Below the pieces are notes generated by a model that did no database searches, had not been told where the DNA came from, and saw only the letters and a program-made list of their open reading frames with translations. The translations under genes and the position numbers were made by a program. From positions 1 through 64,000 of the forward strand of contig CBDCWO010000004.1 of the NCBI GenBank assembly GCA_965223405.1: a stretch of DNA of 64,000 nt, read 5' to 3'. This DNA is from CBDCWO01 sp965223405. Lineage in GTDB: Bacteria; Bacteroidota; Bacteroidia; Chitinophagales; Saprospiraceae. Each line of letters starts with the position of its first letter. Position 1 is the stretch's first letter. Below, one piece after another: positions 46,583 to 56,566 of this stretch.

Positions 46583-48070
46583 TTACAAACACAACAAAAA
46601 TGCAGTTATCGCTTTTTTCTCTTCAGCTGATAATTTCAACTCCAAGATTAAATTAAAAAATTCCACCGCATCATCAAGGGTTGGTAACCGGTCGTCATGC
46701 AAATAAGGAGGTGAATCCTTAATCCCTCTCAACGGAAAGTTTTTAATCGGACCTTCCGGCCTTCCCCGGTAAAATCGTTCAACCTGCAGATCATGCATAT
46801 AATCATCTACAAAAGCCGGACCATAATGGCAATTCCCGCATTGGGCTTTACCCCAGAATAGTTTTTCACCAAGTAATTCCTGTTCTGTGGATCTTTCTGG
46901 AATAAGCTTTCCCAATGGCCCTAATTTTGGAGCTGGAGGGAAATCCAGGATGGCATTGAAATCACCCATTCGATTGGCTACAGCTTTTTGATGAGCTCGA
47001 GGCCCAATATGTTGCATCATACCCGGATCTCCATCGAAATACTCTTCGATTTCTGCAAAATGATCCATACTTCTAATCGAACGTTTGGACGCCAATTGCA
47101 TGAGGTTATAATTTCCTCGCATAGAAGGCGTGCCCACTCTCAATCTTGCAAGGTGAGGCCTGGAATCAGGCGCTAATTCAAAAGCTCCATTGGTATGTCC
47201 ATTGACATGACAAGCCATACAGGATACTCCAGCGCTAGGTTCTTCCGTAACGCGATGAGTGGTGTGGTTAAACCAGGTAGTAGGAGTGGGCTTTACTAAT
47301 TCTTTGAGGCCTTCCATTTGCTCAGGAGTCAGTAATCCATTGAATATTTCATAATAGTTACTAAGAGTTACTTCCCGGCCGTTAGTTACGTCTCCAAGTT
47401 CTTTGTGGGTCGTCAAAAACATGGGTGGTGGAAACTCTGGCAGATATACGTCCGGATAATCATGATCCAAATCCATGCGGATATGCTCCGGATGTGCTTT
47501 GTTCCAGGCATCCGGAAACACCATATGGGCGGTTGATGAGAGAGGATGTGCAAGGGGCTTAAAGGGAAATATATCTCGTTTTTTGATTTCTTCCGGTGAC
47601 AATTCAGCTAACTCTTCATACGATCGGATTCCTCCGGTAAGTCGGCTTATGGGACCCTTCATAATGGGTTTCCGACCACCTGACATGGTGATTCCGGGAA
47701 ACGATTCACCGTTAAAATCAAAACGGGAAGTCATATAATCACGGATATCCTTCATTAATCCGGGTTTTTGTTGTTTGTGGAAAGCTACCCAATCTTCCCA
47801 TTCCATGGGTAAATTTGGATCCATAAAAGAAGACTTTCCTCTTCCTCCATAGCGCCACAGATCAAAAGGGGTTCTTTCCCCTTTTTGGACTTCAGGATAT
47901 GGGATTAATGAATCTATATGGCCGCTACCTAAATCGTAATCCGGTTCTGTGTAATTTTCAACCGATGCTCCGGGGGATTGCAGTAAATGCAAATTTATAT
48001 CTATTGGTAATTGTGTAGCCAATAAGATTAAGCTTACTAAGAAAACAAAGAATAAATATGATTTTTTCAT
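46583..48070 (-). CDS. di-haem cytochrome c peroxidase/MauG-like protein
   Basis: 495 residues. N-terminal signal/TM (LFFVFLVSLILLATQLP). Two haem-c attachment motifs C-x-x-C-H: CMACH (in AGVSCMACHVNG) and CGNCH (in KAQCGNCHYGPAF). The C-terminal part matches di-haem peroxidase (LWGK-type sequence AQCGNCH, PPYLHDDRLPTLDDAVEF). Probably periplasmic and reduces peroxide or carries out MauG-like oxidation. Neighbours on the same strand are the Cys-rich Crp/Fnr regulator and the tandem peroxidase. Confidence 0.83.
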   Translation of the reverse strand: MKKSYLFFVFLVSLILLATQLPIDINLHLLQSPGASVENYTEPDYDLGSGHIDSLIPYPEVQKGERTPFDLWRYGGRGKSSFMDPNLPMEWEDWVAFHKQQKPGLMKDIRDYMTSRFDFNGESFPGITMSGGRKPIMKGPISRLTGGIRSYEELAELSPEEIKKRDIFPFKPLAHPLSSTAHMVFPDAWNKAHPEHIRMDLDHDYPDVYLPEFPPPMFLTTHKELGDVTNGREVTLSNYYEIFNGLLTPEQMEGLKELVKPTPTTWFNHTTHRVTEEPSAGVSCMACHVNGHTNGAFELAPDSRPHLARLRVGTPSMRGNYNLMQLASKRSIRSMDHFAEIEEYFDGDPGMMQHIGPRAHQKAVANRMGDFNAILDFPPAPKLGPLGKLIPERSTEQELLGEKLFWGKAQCGNCHYGPAFVDDYMHDLQVERFYRGRPEGPIKNFPLRGIKDSPPYLHDDRLPTLDDAVEFFNLILELKLSAEEKKAITAFLLCL

Positions 48071-48320
48071 TTTAAATACATTTTATTAGGTGAGGATATG
48101 AAGTTTCGACATCTTTATCCGGGGAATTATAATCCTCAATCTGTGGTTAAAAAAATGAAGTATTGGTAGAGTTAAATGAAGCAACGGCATGCATTTACTA
48201 GTCTATTTCTGTTTGATGTAGTGAAAATAAAATGAGAATGGCACTTGCAGGAAGTCAATATGTGAATCTGAGAAAAAACTTTGTAAAATTTGTGAATTGA
48301 TTGATAAACAAGATATCGCA

Positions 48321-49013
48321 ATGTCCAACCTCAAATGCATCATCGTGGATGATGATCCGTTAATAATTGATTTAATACAGCATTTCTGTAGTAAGGTCGA
48401 GTTTGTTGAATATTGTCTAGGGTGCCAAAATGCAATTGATGGCTTGCAGCTGATTAGTAATCAAAGTTTTGATGTTTTGTTCCTGGACTACAATATGCCC
48501 CAATTGGATGGAAAGGGTATGCTTGAACTTAAACAGGATGACAGTAAAGTAATCATGATTACAGCGCACCCTGATTTTGCTGTGGATTCGTATAATTATC
48601 CAGATGTCATCGATTATTTGCTCAAGCCGCTTTCATTTGATCGGTTTTATAAGTCTCTTGAAAAATACCAAAGGCTTCAATCCCATATTCAAAATCCAGA
48701 TGAGCGTCAGGCTTTTTTTGTCAAGGATGGAAATAAATGGGTTCAAGTTCAATTCAATCAAGTGAAGTTTATCAAGTCGGAATCGAATTATGTTGTTCTT
48801 GCTACCATTGAAAACAATGTTATGACCTTAATGAATCTTAAAGATTTGGAAAAGATCTTACCAGATCATTTTTTAAGAGTACACAGATCATACATTGTTA
48901 ATACTAATTTCATCGACTACCTTACTACAGATGAAGTTAACATCCAAGGAAAGGACATTCCGGTAGGTGCTAAATATAAATCGATCTTAAAAGCGTTGGT
49001 TTCCGGAAATTGA
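48321..49013 (+). CDS. LytTR-family response regulator
   Basis: 230 residues from ATG 48321 (MSNLKCIIVDDD; the earlier TTG at 48297 is unlikely). Receiver: acidic DDD, phosphoacceptor Asp56 in LFLDYNMPQLDG, Thr in MITAHPDF, Lys in LLKPLSFD. LytTR domain from about 135: FVKDGNKWVQVQFNQVKFIK, FLRVHRSYIVNTNFIDYL. Its last 27 bases overlap the tail of the convergent hybrid kinase, its probable phosphorelay partner. Divergent from the di-haem gene across 250 bases. Confidence 0.9.
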   Translation: MSNLKCIIVDDDPLIIDLIQHFCSKVEFVEYCLGCQNAIDGLQLISNQSFDVLFLDYNMPQLDGKGMLELKQDDSKVIMITAHPDFAVDSYNYPDVIDYLLKPLSFDRFYKSLEKYQRLQSHIQNPDERQAFFVKDGNKWVQVQFNQVKFIKSESNYVVLATIENNVMTLMNLKDLEKILPDHFLRVHRSYIVNTNFIDYLTTDEVNIQGKDIPVGAKYKSILKALVSGN

Positions 49014-51656
49014 TTCTGTTTCTTCTGCAATTAGATGTTCGTAATAAATCATAGCCTCGGTGACAAGATCTCCTTGATTGGATACAATTCCAACTTCCAG
49101 GTCTTTCTTTATACTTGCCAATAAACTTTCAAATTTCTCTAATTCAAGTCGGCGTAAGGAGGTTATGAATTTATGTGTGATGTTATTAAAAGTACGCAGA
49201 TCCTTATCTTGTATGGATTCTTGAAGTTGTTTTGATATTTTCACCCATTCAGACAATAATATAAGTAATGCTTTTTGATATTTAATGGGATCAAAATCAT
49301 AGTCTTTTTTGAGAAAATAAAAATTTGGTTTTCCAAATTTATATTGACGTACGTCTTTCACAATTCGCCAAAGTAATTCCTGATGAACGATAGGTTTTTG
49401 TAAAAACTTTACGTTGCGAGGGATTGAAATTTTACTTGGATCGAAATTCGACAATGCCGATATGATGTAGATTAACGTTTCAGATGAAGTCAATTGGCTT
49501 AAATTTTCCTGGTATTCCAATAGCGAGTTCTCACCCAATAGTAAATCGCAGATGACTAAGTGATAAGGTCCACTCTTTATTGTAGCTAAATCGGTTATAT
49601 TCCGGGCTACTTTAAGCTCTTTTACTTTGGGTATTAACAGATGCTTGTATAAGGAAATAATTAACTCGTCATCATCGATGATCAACATAGAAAGATCAGA
49701 AAGTACATGGGTTTCCGATGCGTTCTTAGTAGTAGGTAGGAATTTTGACATTCTCAGTGGTATAGTTAATTGGAAGGAGAAATTAGAACCTTCCCCTTTT
49801 TTGGATTGGATATGCAATTGCGAATTATAAATTTCTAATAAGCCAATAATAATAGGGAGACCGAGTCCTGCTCCTTGACTAAAGTTAGTATTACTGCCAG
49901 TAAAATATCTATCCTTAATTTTTGCTATCAGATGTGAGTCGATACCGATTCCAGTATCCTCGACCTCAAAATGGAGACGATCTCCTAGTTGACGGATTTG
50001 CACAGAAATATTTCCAGCGCTCTCAGTAAATTTTATAGCGTTGATTATCAAATTGTTTAGGATTTGACTAAGACGGATTCGATCAATAAAAAAATCCTTA
50101 TCCCTTAATTTCGAATCGATTACCAGTCGGATTTGGATTTTCTTGGTAAGTGCAAAATACCGATTGGATCCTATGAGTTCTTCGAAGAATTCGGGGATAT
50201 GACGCCATTCATTGTTTAGCGTAATTTCGCCACGTTGGAGCTTTTTATAATCCAAAATATCCTGAACTAAGTGCTGTAGATTTTTTGTACTGAACTGAAG
50301 ACTTTTGATCATATTGAGTTGATGTGGCCCCGGATTATTGTTTTCCAGCAAATCACATATTCCGATGATAGACTGGAGCGGATTCCGGATCTCATGACTC
50401 ATATTCTCCAGAAACTCTTCTTTTTCAAGGACAGCTTCTTCAGCTTTTAGTTTGGCCTGTTCCAACGAATTCATCGTTTGAGACACCATAGAAGACATAT
50501 CACTTATGCTCTGTGCGAGCTCGCCAATTTCATCTTTTCTTTGGATTGTAAGATTAATTGCGGCAAGATTTTGAGGAAAGGTTTTGATGTTGCGTATAAT
50601 TTCTTTCAGCTTCTTGGTCTGTCTGCTCAGATACATAAACGCGAGTAGCAAAAAGGCCGCAGCAAGGGCAATGATAGTTACAAAACTTTCTCTTCTCCAA
50701 GCATAAAACGGCTTAAACAGGTCTTTTTTGTTGGCAAGTACCATTACATATATTGCATATTCTTTGCGAGGAAAAAAAAGTTGGTCTATGGTATAAAGAA
50801 CTCCGGAATGGAGAAAAACACCGGAATGTTGGCTAGAAACATTTTGCGGATTCGACTCAAACTCCAATGCAAAAGTAGCAGGACGATTGTATTCAAAACC
50901 AAAAGTTTCATTTTTATTTTCGTGCATGAAATAATGTCCATCACGGTTTATAAGTCTTACTTTGATTCCATCGTCAACAATTTGGTTCAAGGATTGGAAA
51001 AGCAACTCCAAATTGGCATTAATCACAATGATCCCCTCCAACTTACGTTCACTAAATATCGGATATGCCACCCTTAGGGTTGGCATCGGTGGTAAACTGA
51101 TTTGGCCATATTCTTTGTTTAAATCGATGGGAGAGATGTAGATGGAGTCTTTGGGAAGTTGAATGGCTTCCTGAAAATAATCTCGACTTCCCTTATTTTG
51201 CAGATCGACTTGGCCAACGAGTATTACTTCACTTTCGTTTCTTTCAACTCTAACAATTTCTTTTCCTTCATTTTGAATTCCAATGAACCGCACTTGAGCA
51301 TAATCCGGCTTAGATGTAAGCAGACTTAAGTATTCTTGAGATAATAAGTACCGATTGGTTTCATTTCTTGAGTCCAGGAACTGTCTAAGGATGGGGCTAT
51401 TCGAAAGGTGTGTGATGTCCCGCTTAAGATCTTCAAAATAAGAAGAGAATTTAAGCTGGATCAGTTCAGAGGAGTGTACCAGGTTTTCTTCAGCAGATTC
51501 AATGATATAATCTGAACTATTTTGTAATAGCAAATATCCGAGTGATGCGATTCCGATCAAGAACAGTATCGCATAAGCTAAAGCATTTTTTGCCGCTATT
51601 GAATTGAAACTTGAGGCTTTGATTGCAATTATCCAATTTGTGACAAATTTATCCAA
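48987..51656 (-). CDS. hybrid sensor histidine kinase with receiver and HPt-like domain
   Basis: 889 residues. TM helices 26-45 and 324-343 flank a periplasmic dCache-like sensor region (about 50-320). A HAMP-like linker leads to HisKA (LENMSHEIRNPLQ, phosphoacceptor His421), HATPase (NNLIINAIKFTE, VEDTGIGI, GAGLGLPII), a receiver (IIDDDELII, VICDLLLGE, Lys in LQKP), and a C-terminal HPt-like helix bundle with His in NNITHKFITSLRRLE. This His-Asp-His layout should phosphorylate a separate Asp response regulator; the convergent LytTR protein is the obvious candidate. The ligand is unknown. Confidence 0.88.
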   Translation of the reverse strand: MDKFVTNWIIAIKASSFNSIAAKNALAYAILFLIGIASLGYLLLQNSSDYIIESAEENLVHSSELIQLKFSSYFEDLKRDITHLSNSPILRQFLDSRNETNRYLLSQEYLSLLTSKPDYAQVRFIGIQNEGKEIVRVERNESEVILVGQVDLQNKGSRDYFQEAIQLPKDSIYISPIDLNKEYGQISLPPMPTLRVAYPIFSERKLEGIIVINANLELLFQSLNQIVDDGIKVRLINRDGHYFMHENKNETFGFEYNRPATFALEFESNPQNVSSQHSGVFLHSGVLYTIDQLFFPRKEYAIYVMVLANKKDLFKPFYAWRRESFVTIIALAAAFLLLAFMYLSRQTKKLKEIIRNIKTFPQNLAAINLTIQRKDEIGELAQSISDMSSMVSQTMNSLEQAKLKAEEAVLEKEEFLENMSHEIRNPLQSIIGICDLLENNNPGPHQLNMIKSLQFSTKNLQHLVQDILDYKKLQRGEITLNNEWRHIPEFFEELIGSNRYFALTKKIQIRLVIDSKLRDKDFFIDRIRLSQILNNLIINAIKFTESAGNISVQIRQLGDRLHFEVEDTGIGIDSHLIAKIKDRYFTGSNTNFSQGAGLGLPIIIGLLEIYNSQLHIQSKKGEGSNFSFQLTIPLRMSKFLPTTKNASETHVLSDLSMLIIDDDELIISLYKHLLIPKVKELKVARNITDLATIKSGPYHLVICDLLLGENSLLEYQENLSQLTSSETLIYIISALSNFDPSKISIPRNVKFLQKPIVHQELLWRIVKDVRQYKFGKPNFYFLKKDYDFDPIKYQKALLILLSEWVKISKQLQESIQDKDLRTFNNITHKFITSLRRLELEKFESLLASIKKDLEVGIVSNQGDLVTEAMIYYEHLIAEETESISGNQRF

Positions 51657-51830
51657 TCAATTGTTAAAAATAAATATTGGCATAGAGGTAATTCTGTACA
51701 TTTCCAAAAATGAAAGTCCTTTTTATTGATCTCACTCCAATTCATTCTTCGGATTCATCATCAATGAGGATTTGAACTACTCAAAGAAACGAAAAAGAGT
51801 TTCGGCTGCGTGAATAAGAAGGCTGTGGGT

Positions 51831-52535
51831 CTATTTTTCCATTTTAAAGCTTTCTTCTACATAGTGATCTAATACTTCTTCCCAGTTATAGGTATTGTAT
51901 GTCAGAGTAAACCCTTTGGTATCGAGATTTAATTTGTTTTTAAAAATATTTCTAATTCCTCGGTTACCCCCAAAATCACCTTTAAACCATTGGAACAATT
52001 TACTTATTTGTATCACTTTGACATCGGCCAGTACTTCAGTCTCACTTTCAAGGTAAGAAAGTGTTGCCATTTCCAGTTGAGAATCTAAATTTTTGTAATG
52101 GTAAAAGGCTATAGGCGGACAACTTTTGGCTCCACAATTCAATGCAAAATGGATTCGGTAGTCGATCTCGGTAACCGCCAGCTTTTTAATAATGGAGGGT
52201 GCAAATGGATTGGGTAAATAACCCAGAGAAAACTTGTAGCGATATTTACGCAAGATCCCATGTTCAATATCATCGAGACTAAAAGAGAATCCCGCAATGT
52301 GGATCAGCTTTTTTCGGAACACATCTGGCTTACTCAGTCCATAGTGTTTTCTGAGGATCTGAAAGAAAGAATTATAGATGTTGATCCAAAAAGCTTTCTT
52401 TCGATTGTTGTTATTCAGATCAGTAAAAAGTTGTAGGGTAGGTAATTTGGATAATTCGTTTGAAATAAGGTCATAGGGTTTGCTCGATTTAATTGCCAAA
52501 ATGAGCCTTTCGGCCAATTGATTCGTAAGATTCAT
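51831..52535 (-). CDS. DUF547-domain protein
   Basis: 234 residues with the PF04784 core: FWINIYNSFFQILRKHYG near residue 50, DDIEHGILR, RIHFALNCGAKSCPPIAF, and the late ISKLFQWFKGDFG. No signal peptide seen, unlike many relatives, so it may be cytosolic. Function is not established for the family. Flanked by unrelated genes with gaps of 174 and 240 bases. Confidence 0.88.
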   Translation of the reverse strand: MNLTNQLAERLILAIKSSKPYDLISNELSKLPTLQLFTDLNNNNRKKAFWINIYNSFFQILRKHYGLSKPDVFRKKLIHIAGFSFSLDDIEHGILRKYRYKFSLGYLPNPFAPSIIKKLAVTEIDYRIHFALNCGAKSCPPIAFYHYKNLDSQLEMATLSYLESETEVLADVKVIQISKLFQWFKGDFGGNRGIRNIFKNKLNLDTKGFTLTYNTYNWEEVLDHYVEESFKMEK

Positions 52536-52719
52536 AAGGTCGTTATATACTTTCTGCTTAGTACAATTAAAGTGGAAATAAGTTTAGAGCTCGGCAGAAT
52601 AATGTTTGGAGAAAGGTCAAATTATGCATTCCGCTTCACTGACGCCCATAATCGATATTTTGAGACAATCCTTATTTATATGCAAAATTAGAATTGGAAA
52701 AGAACGCAATGGTTGGGTC

Positions 52720-52752
52720 AAAAAAAGGCAGCCCTCACTTTTGTGGACTGCC
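52720..52752 (-). terminator. intrinsic terminator of the OmpA-family gene
   Basis: Read on the minus strand: GGCAGTCCAC-aaaa-GTGAGGGCTGCC followed by seven T. The stem has GGCAG/CTGCC closing pairs and a mismatch inside. It begins 24 bases after the stop at 52776. Confidence 0.85.
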
Positions 52753-52775
52753 CTATCTTAGTAACTTATGATAAA

Positions 52776-53876
52776 TTACTGATTTATTACTCTGAATTCC
52801 GTACGGCGATTCGCCTGATGTTCCTTTTCAGTGCATGTTACACCGTTGGTGCACCGGTTTTTCGGTTTGGTTTCTCCGTATCCCTTAGCAACCAATCTTG
52901 ATGAATTAATACCTCTGGAAATCAAATAATTTACTACGGATCTGGCCCTCCTTTCAGAAAGGTCCAAGTTGAACTGGTCATTACCGCGTGAATCGGTGTG
53001 AGATGAAAGTTCAATACTGATGTTTGGCTGTTCCTTCATCAAGGAAAGGAGTTTCTCATCAATTACCTTTTTGGCGGCAGATGTAAGAGCTGCGCTATTG
53101 AAGTCATAAAAAATAGGTAAAATGTTATAGTCGGTCAATTTGCAATCTATTTCTTCCCAGACGGTTACACCTCCTTTAGATACCAGCACTTCCTTGGTCA
53201 CCGTGGTATATTCCGCAGGAACAGTCACTTCTTCAATGGTTTCGTCCTTGACCAATACACTGCGGGTGATTTCTGAATATTCAGCCGGTATTTCGATGGT
53301 TTCCGTCCTCGCTGGTGTTTTTATCACTCTTTTAGCGTACGATTTGGTCAATTCAGCTACCGGGCTATTCGTCGTTGATGCATCACTTCCTAATATCTGG
53401 GTGTTAATCGTTTTATATTGGGCTGGATATTCTTTCCAACACAGGACCTGGCAATCGTTCGGATTTTCAGATTCACAGTCCGGAAGAGAAGAATATTCCC
53501 AACGACCAATAGCCGGGAAAACCTCGATCTTTTCTGAAGAGGGATTTAAAGAAGCTTCAACAATTTTAATTTTGGTACTACCTTCAGTTCCCACAAAAGA
53601 TACCTCTACCGTTTCATATTCAGCAGGGATGTATTTATACTGCTTGGATGCTTCTTTTACTAATACCCTTTCTGTTACCGTTTTATAGGTTGCTGGGATA
53701 ACTTTTAACACCTTGTAGGCCGGTTTAACCATTATCTTTTCCTCAACGTTTTTGTATACATCCGGAGTAATACATTTTACGTAACATTTACCGGGTTCAG
53801 GATTTGTTGGTAACATATCCTGGGCTTGAGCTCCTCCGATTAAAAGGGCAAAAGCGATCATAATCTTAATTTTCAT
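52776..53876 (-). CDS. OmpA-family protein with N-terminal P-A-x-Y repeats
   Basis: 366 residues. Signal ends GAQA. Residues 30-250 contain six copies of a short motif: TPDVYKNV, IPATYKTV, IPAEYETV, YPAQYKTI, IPAEYSEI, VPAEYTTV. Then a C-terminal OmpA/MotB peptidoglycan-binding domain: YDFNSAAL, ELSSHTDSRGNDQFN, SERRARSVVNYL, GYGETKP, RRTEFRV. This anchors the outer membrane to peptidoglycan; the repeat region may face the periplasm or bind a partner. Several Cys occur in the middle and end (CESENPNDCQVLC, CTNGVTC). Followed by a clear terminator. Confidence 0.88.
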   Translation of the reverse strand: MKIKIMIAFALLIGGAQAQDMLPTNPEPGKCYVKCITPDVYKNVEEKIMVKPAYKVLKVIPATYKTVTERVLVKEASKQYKYIPAEYETVEVSFVGTEGSTKIKIVEASLNPSSEKIEVFPAIGRWEYSSLPDCESENPNDCQVLCWKEYPAQYKTINTQILGSDASTTNSPVAELTKSYAKRVIKTPARTETIEIPAEYSEITRSVLVKDETIEEVTVPAEYTTVTKEVLVSKGGVTVWEEIDCKLTDYNILPIFYDFNSAALTSAAKKVIDEKLLSLMKEQPNISIELSSHTDSRGNDQFNLDLSERRARSVVNYLISRGINSSRLVAKGYGETKPKNRCTNGVTCTEKEHQANRRTEFRVINQ

Positions 53877-54044
53877 TGATTTAAGTTTTTGTTAGTAAGA
53901 GTTTGAAAAAAAACGCTGGTAAGATGAGGCTGGATCCGATATTTAGACTGAGAATTTAGCCAAAAGTAACAGGGTCAACCGATATTCTTTTTGATAGGCA
54001 ATTGAATGATGGGTGTGGTGGTAGCTCAATGAACTTATCCGAGA

Positions 54045-55523
54045 TTATGGTTGTTTGGTTATTTTCTTCACCAACATTTTATCCAGAATTACCTGAAACA
54101 TACCTGCTGGTAAAGACTGTGTCGATATTCTTAGAGATCCTGAAAAATCTTGATTCACAATTACCTGCCCCGTTACATTGACCAATCTAATATTATGTAA
54201 ATCTTGGTCATTGGTTTGTACTATTAAGTATTGATCAAATGGATTCGGAAAAATAATTACCTCCGAAGGTCTAATTAGCCTGGTTGCGGTACTAATGTTT
54301 AGTATGTATGGATTACTTTCAATAACCAACATAGGTACGGCTGGGTTCGTAACTTTACAGGTATAAGCTCCGGCATGAGTTGGTTGCAGGGGACCAATCG
54401 TTAATTCTCCTGAGCTGGATTTTGAAGTAATTTCAATTTCATCGCGAAACCATTGATATTGATTGGTAGCTAATGAGGAGTCCAAAATAATATTCAGTTT
54501 TAATGTATCACCCTGGACCAGGATCGTATCAATCGGAATACCCACATTTTTTTGTGGGATATATTTTATCTTTTCCTGGCTTAGGTTGGGGATGATGTCT
54601 TCAAACGTTAACAAATTATCGTATACATCAAATTGGTCGAGTTCAAATTCTGAAAAGTCACCAATATCTTGGAGTAAGGTTTCACTGATTTCTAAGTACT
54701 GGAGGGTATCCGGGTTGAAGTGGTGACTGGATAATTTTCCAAACATAAAATTACGACCAAGTGCGACATAGGTCAGATTGGGATAATATCCAAGAAAATC
54801 ATCCGGAGAGCCTTCAAGATGATTGTCCCAGATCAGCAGGGTTTGAAGTTTATCTAATTCCTCCAGAGAAGGAATGGGTCCAATGAATGAATTGGAAAAT
54901 ATGGATAAACCCCGCAATTCCGTGAGAGTGGATATCGTATGAGGAAACAACCCATCGAAAGAGTTACCGTGGATTTCCAAATATTGCAGCTCACTCCATT
55001 CACCAATCCAATCCGGGATTTGGCCAGATAATTGATTATTGGCCACATCTAAAAAAACCAGACTAGTCAAATTCTTTAGTGTATCTGGCAATCGACCTAC
55101 TAACTGATTTCCACTCAGCTGAATCTCCTGCAATTTAGTACAATTACCCAGACCCATGGGTATTTTTCCGTTGATCTGATTACCAAATAGGGGTAAGGAT
55201 ACTACTTCGGTTAGATTCCCGATAGCATCAGGGATCCGGCCTTTTAAACCGTTTTGGAACAGAGAAAGTTTGCTAACCCGTTGGTTGGATATAGATACCC
55301 CAAACCAAGAATTTACAGGATTTGACAGAGTCCAGGTCGTATTCCAGTTTTTCCCATCCAATGAATCGTAGATGGCAACCAATGCCAGCGAATCTTGTGA
55401 ATTGACTTGTGCTGACAAGTATGAGAAGTGGAGTAACAAGGTCATTAATACCATGAGACCGAGAGGGATACCTTTATTTGCCAAACCGTCTGATTGTTTC
55501 ATTTCAAAGCTTGATTTTTCCAC
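54045..55523 (-). CDS. leucine-rich-repeat T9SS surface protein
   Basis: 492 residues. Signal about 20-38 (LHFSYLSAQ). An LRR N-cap-like start (SLALVAIYDSLDGKNWNTT) and about eight plant-type LRRs with L-x-x-L-x-L-x-x-N-x-L-x-G-x-I-P (e.g. LTSLVFLDVANNQLSGQIPD). An Ig-like domain at about 330-405 includes NQYQWFRDEIEI and THAGAYTCKVTN, with the pair of Cys missing its first partner. A T9SS sorting domain closes it (VIIFPNPFDQYLIV, GMFQVILDKMLVKK). Probably mediates surface adhesion. Confidence 0.85.
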   Translation of the reverse strand: MEKSSFEMKQSDGLANKGIPLGLMVLMTLLLHFSYLSAQVNSQDSLALVAIYDSLDGKNWNTTWTLSNPVNSWFGVSISNQRVSKLSLFQNGLKGRIPDAIGNLTEVVSLPLFGNQINGKIPMGLGNCTKLQEIQLSGNQLVGRLPDTLKNLTSLVFLDVANNQLSGQIPDWIGEWSELQYLEIHGNSFDGLFPHTISTLTELRGLSIFSNSFIGPIPSLEELDKLQTLLIWDNHLEGSPDDFLGYYPNLTYVALGRNFMFGKLSSHHFNPDTLQYLEISETLLQDIGDFSEFELDQFDVYDNLLTFEDIIPNLSQEKIKYIPQKNVGIPIDTILVQGDTLKLNIILDSSLATNQYQWFRDEIEITSKSSSGELTIGPLQPTHAGAYTCKVTNPAVPMLVIESNPYILNISTATRLIRPSEVIIFPNPFDQYLIVQTNDQDLHNIRLVNVTGQVIVNQDFSGSLRISTQSLPAGMFQVILDKMLVKKITKQP

Positions 55524-55571
55524 ATACTATTTGAAGAGATGAGCGATGTCAATGATATGGGCCCTCTTAAC

Positions 55572-55601
55572 CAATGATTCTAATCAAAATATTAATCATT
55601 G
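55572..55601. promoter_or_regulatory. inverted repeat between LRR and modA genes
   Basis: CAATGATT (55572-55579) and AATCATTG (55594-55601), an 8-bp inverted pair with 14-base spacer, in the divergent region upstream of modA. It may be an operator, but there is no further evidence. Confidence 0.35.
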
Positions 55602-55783
55602 AAAATAATTCTGGAGATACCATTAGGTTTAGTATACTGCTTGATAATGGTTTCAAAGGGGGTTTCAAGGGATGGTTCCACCATTAGGTAGGTCGAAGCA
55701 AATATCTTTAGTCATTTAGTAATCAGGAAAGGCAATAGTTCGTGAAAATCGTTAATTTCAGGCTCAATTAAAATTGTTAACGT

Positions 55784-56566
55784 TTGCTTACCTGGAAGCA
55801 CTTTCCGGCGGTGGTTTTAGTTTGTTTTGCCGTCATAAGTTTAGTTGGATGCGGAACGAGGTCTCCACATTCCCAAATCCTATTGTACTGTGCCGCGGGG
55901 ATGAAACCACCTGTTGAAGAGGTCGCTCGTAAATATTTTGATGAATTTGGGGTACAGGTCGATATTCAATACGGTGGTTCTGGAACACTGCTTTCTAATC
56001 TCCGCGTTGCTCAGCAAGGAGATCTGTATATCGCAGCCGATGAAAGTTATATCAATCAGGGAATTGAATACGGATTAATAGGACAAACGCAGCCATTGGC
56101 GTTTATCAAACCGGTTGTTGCTGTTTTAAAGGGAAATCCAAAAAATATTACCGAATTCGAAGATTTGTTAAATGATGAACTGGAACTGGCCATCGGAAAT
56201 CCGGATGCCGCATCGATTGGACGTGTCACTCAAAAAATCCTACTTCAAACGGACTATTGGAAACTGGTTAATTCAAAAGTTAAAGTGCAGATGCCCACGG
56301 TTAATGAAGTGGCCAATAGCATTAAACTCAAGGCCGTAGACGCTGGAATAGTATGGGATGCCACCGCATTTCAATATCCTGATCTTGAGATTCTTGAGAC
56401 TCCGATGTTTGACAATTATTCAGAAACCATAACGATCGGAGTATTAAAGTATTCACAAAATCCTGAGGAGGCCCAAAAATTCATCAAGTATTTGTCATCC
56501 ATCGATAAAGGATTACCGGTTTTTGAAAAAATGGGCTACCGACCTTTTGAAGGAAAACAAAGATAA
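55784..56566 (+). CDS. modA: molybdate/tungstate ABC transporter substrate-binding lipoprotein
   Basis: 260 residues. Start is TTG 55784, since an in-frame TAA precedes it and the next ATG is far inside the mature protein (GTG 55811 would leave no basic N-terminus). Lipobox L-V-G-C. ModA-like body: LLYCAAGMKPPVEEVA, YGGSGTLLSNL, DLYIAADESYI, LELAIGNPDAASIGRV, AGIVWDATAF. Binds oxyanion outside the inner membrane and delivers to ModBC. It precedes modB by 270 bases, so it may have its own transcript. Confidence 0.85.
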   Translation: MLTWKHFPAVVLVCFAVISLVGCGTRSPHSQILLYCAAGMKPPVEEVARKYFDEFGVQVDIQYGGSGTLLSNLRVAQQGDLYIAADESYINQGIEYGLIGQTQPLAFIKPVVAVLKGNPKNITEFEDLLNDELELAIGNPDAASIGRVTQKILLQTDYWKLVNSKVKVQMPTVNEVANSIKLKAVDAGIVWDATAFQYPDLEILETPMFDNYSETITIGVLKYSQNPEEAQKFIKYLSSIDKGLPVFEKMGYRPFEGKQR

